Source: Clostridia bacterium (GTDB taxonomy: Bacteria; Bacillota; Clostridia; Oscillospirales; CAG-382). Taken from it: a stretch of DNA of 5,073 bases. A model generated the notes under the pieces. That model had not been told where the DNA came from and did not search any database. It saw nothing but the letters and a program-made list of their open reading frames with translations. A program made the translations under genes and the position numbers. The stretch lies in NCBI GenBank assembly GCA_017646185.1, contig JAGCNA010000128.1, forward strand, positions 1-5,073, given 5' to 3'. Of this stretch, positions 4,432 through 5,073 are shown piece after piece (position 1 is the first letter of the stretch; every line of letters starts with the position of its first letter).

Positions 4432-5073
4432 TTATTCAATTATATTTTCAACACCGAAGAGGGCGAGAAGTTCGATAATACGGTCGCGGGTGGCAAGGGC
4501 ATCGTTTTCGGGAGAAGATTCGTCGGGAATAAGGTTTGAATACATAAAGTTTCCGAAATCATAATCTGCGGGGTTGCCGAAATAGCCCATATAATATTTA
4601 TTTTTGTTGGGGTTTTCTTCTTTTCCGTCCGTCACTAAAAGCTCGGTCTTATCATAAGCGCGCAAAACACCGCGGTATCTTGCGTGGAATGCGGTTACGT
4701 TGAAATCCGCTATAACCTTGGCGGTAAAGGGCTGTTCCCCAAACACGGTGTTATAAAAATTCTCTGCAGTGCCGAAATCCGTTTCCAGCACCAGAACCAA
4801 GGAATTATCCATAATACCGCCGTCGTAGGAGATAAGCACCAGCGTTTCTTTGCCGCTTTCATCTATGGCAAGGAAGTACATCACACAAGGCTCTTTAGTG
4901 GAAAAAGACAAGGTGATATCAGTGTTTTTTATGTTTCTTTCGTCTTGCGCAACGATGTCTGCGGGAGGGAGATCCCCCGGCACGGGCTCGCTTGACGGCT
5001 CTTTTTCGGAGGGAACGCGCTTCCCCTCGAAGTTGCTTTCCGTAAGGAAGCGGTATATGCTGTTTTCGGGGCA
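4432..5073 (-). CDS. Unrecognised protein, C-terminal part (5' end outside the window)
   Basis: The frame is open to the window edge, giving 213 C-terminal residues. I do not recognise the family. A GTG at 4983 could be read as a start, but it has no ribosome site and lies inside a continuing frame, so the gene is best treated as truncated by the window. About residues 15-40 form a Pro/Glu/Ser-rich linker (KRVPSEKEPSSEPVPGD), which then passes into a compact, probably beta-rich domain (DITLSFSTKEPCVMYFLAID, LVLISYDGG, SLVLVLETDFG) containing YMGYFGNPADYDFGNF. A helical end follows (RDRIIELLALFGVENIIE). The linker hints at a multidomain, perhaps surface or secreted, protein; no signal peptide or membrane segment is visible in this part. 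The gene ends at a strong terminator and so is not co-transcribed with its downstream neighbour. Confidence 0.75.
   Translation of the reverse strand, partial: CPENSIYRFLTESNFEGKRVPSEKEPSSEPVPGDLPPADIVAQDERNIKNTDITLSFSTKEPCVMYFLAIDESGKETLVLISYDGGIMDNSLVLVLETDFGTAENFYNTVFGEQPFTAKVIADFNVTAFHARYRGVLRAYDKTELLVTDGKEENPNKNKYYMGYFGNPADYDFGNFMYSNLIPDESSPENDALATRDRIIELLALFGVENIIE

Overview
All five protein genes lie on the minus strand, so transcription runs from high to low coordinates. The window looks like chromosomal DNA of a low-to-moderate GC Gram-positive bacterium, most likely an uncultivated gut-type clostridium (Clostridia/Oscillospirales-like). The grounds are strong AGGAGG-type ribosome sites, TTGnnn-17-TATnnT promoters with frequent extended -10 elements, a clostridial type of lipoprotein sugar-binding protein, a PBP5-type protein with a C-terminal membrane anchor, and the Firmicutes-type parS palindrome. 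This placement is inference; no rRNA or species-specific marker is present.

Layout in the direction of transcription: (1) 5073-4432, the C-terminal 213 residues of an unrecognised protein that enters from outside the window and ends at a strong terminator (4392-4425). (2) 4371-2830, a consensus promoter drives a secreted, membrane-anchored protein of the D,D-carboxypeptidase (peptidase S11) family. Its start is probably a TTG, and all three penicillin-binding catalytic motifs look degenerate. (3) 2779-2194, secG with its own promoter, a roughly 90-nt leader, an unusual acidic Ser/Glu tail and a strong terminator. (4) 2177-556, a promoter, a 162-bp intergenic element and an orphan sugar-ABC-type substrate-binding lipoprotein. 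(5) 552-1, a promoter and the first 161 residues of phosphoglycerate kinase, running off the window.

The genes look like separate transcription units rather than one operon: each of the four with a visible 5' end has its own recognisable promoter. Three act at the cell envelope (protein export, wall-associated PBP5-like protein, solute-binding lipoprotein) and one is glycolytic; no single pathway joins them.

The most unusual region is 1971-2132. Two exact 16-bp copies of the chromosomal parS palindrome TGTTTCACGTGAAACA bound a segment made of a purine tract, a perfect 10-bp hairpin, a tandem 14-mer duplication and a second imperfect hairpin. It has the look of a dispersed, possibly mobile, ParB-site-carrying intergenic repeat, and it lies inside the predicted 5' leader of the binding-protein gene. 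The second point of note is the apparently inactive S11 family protein.
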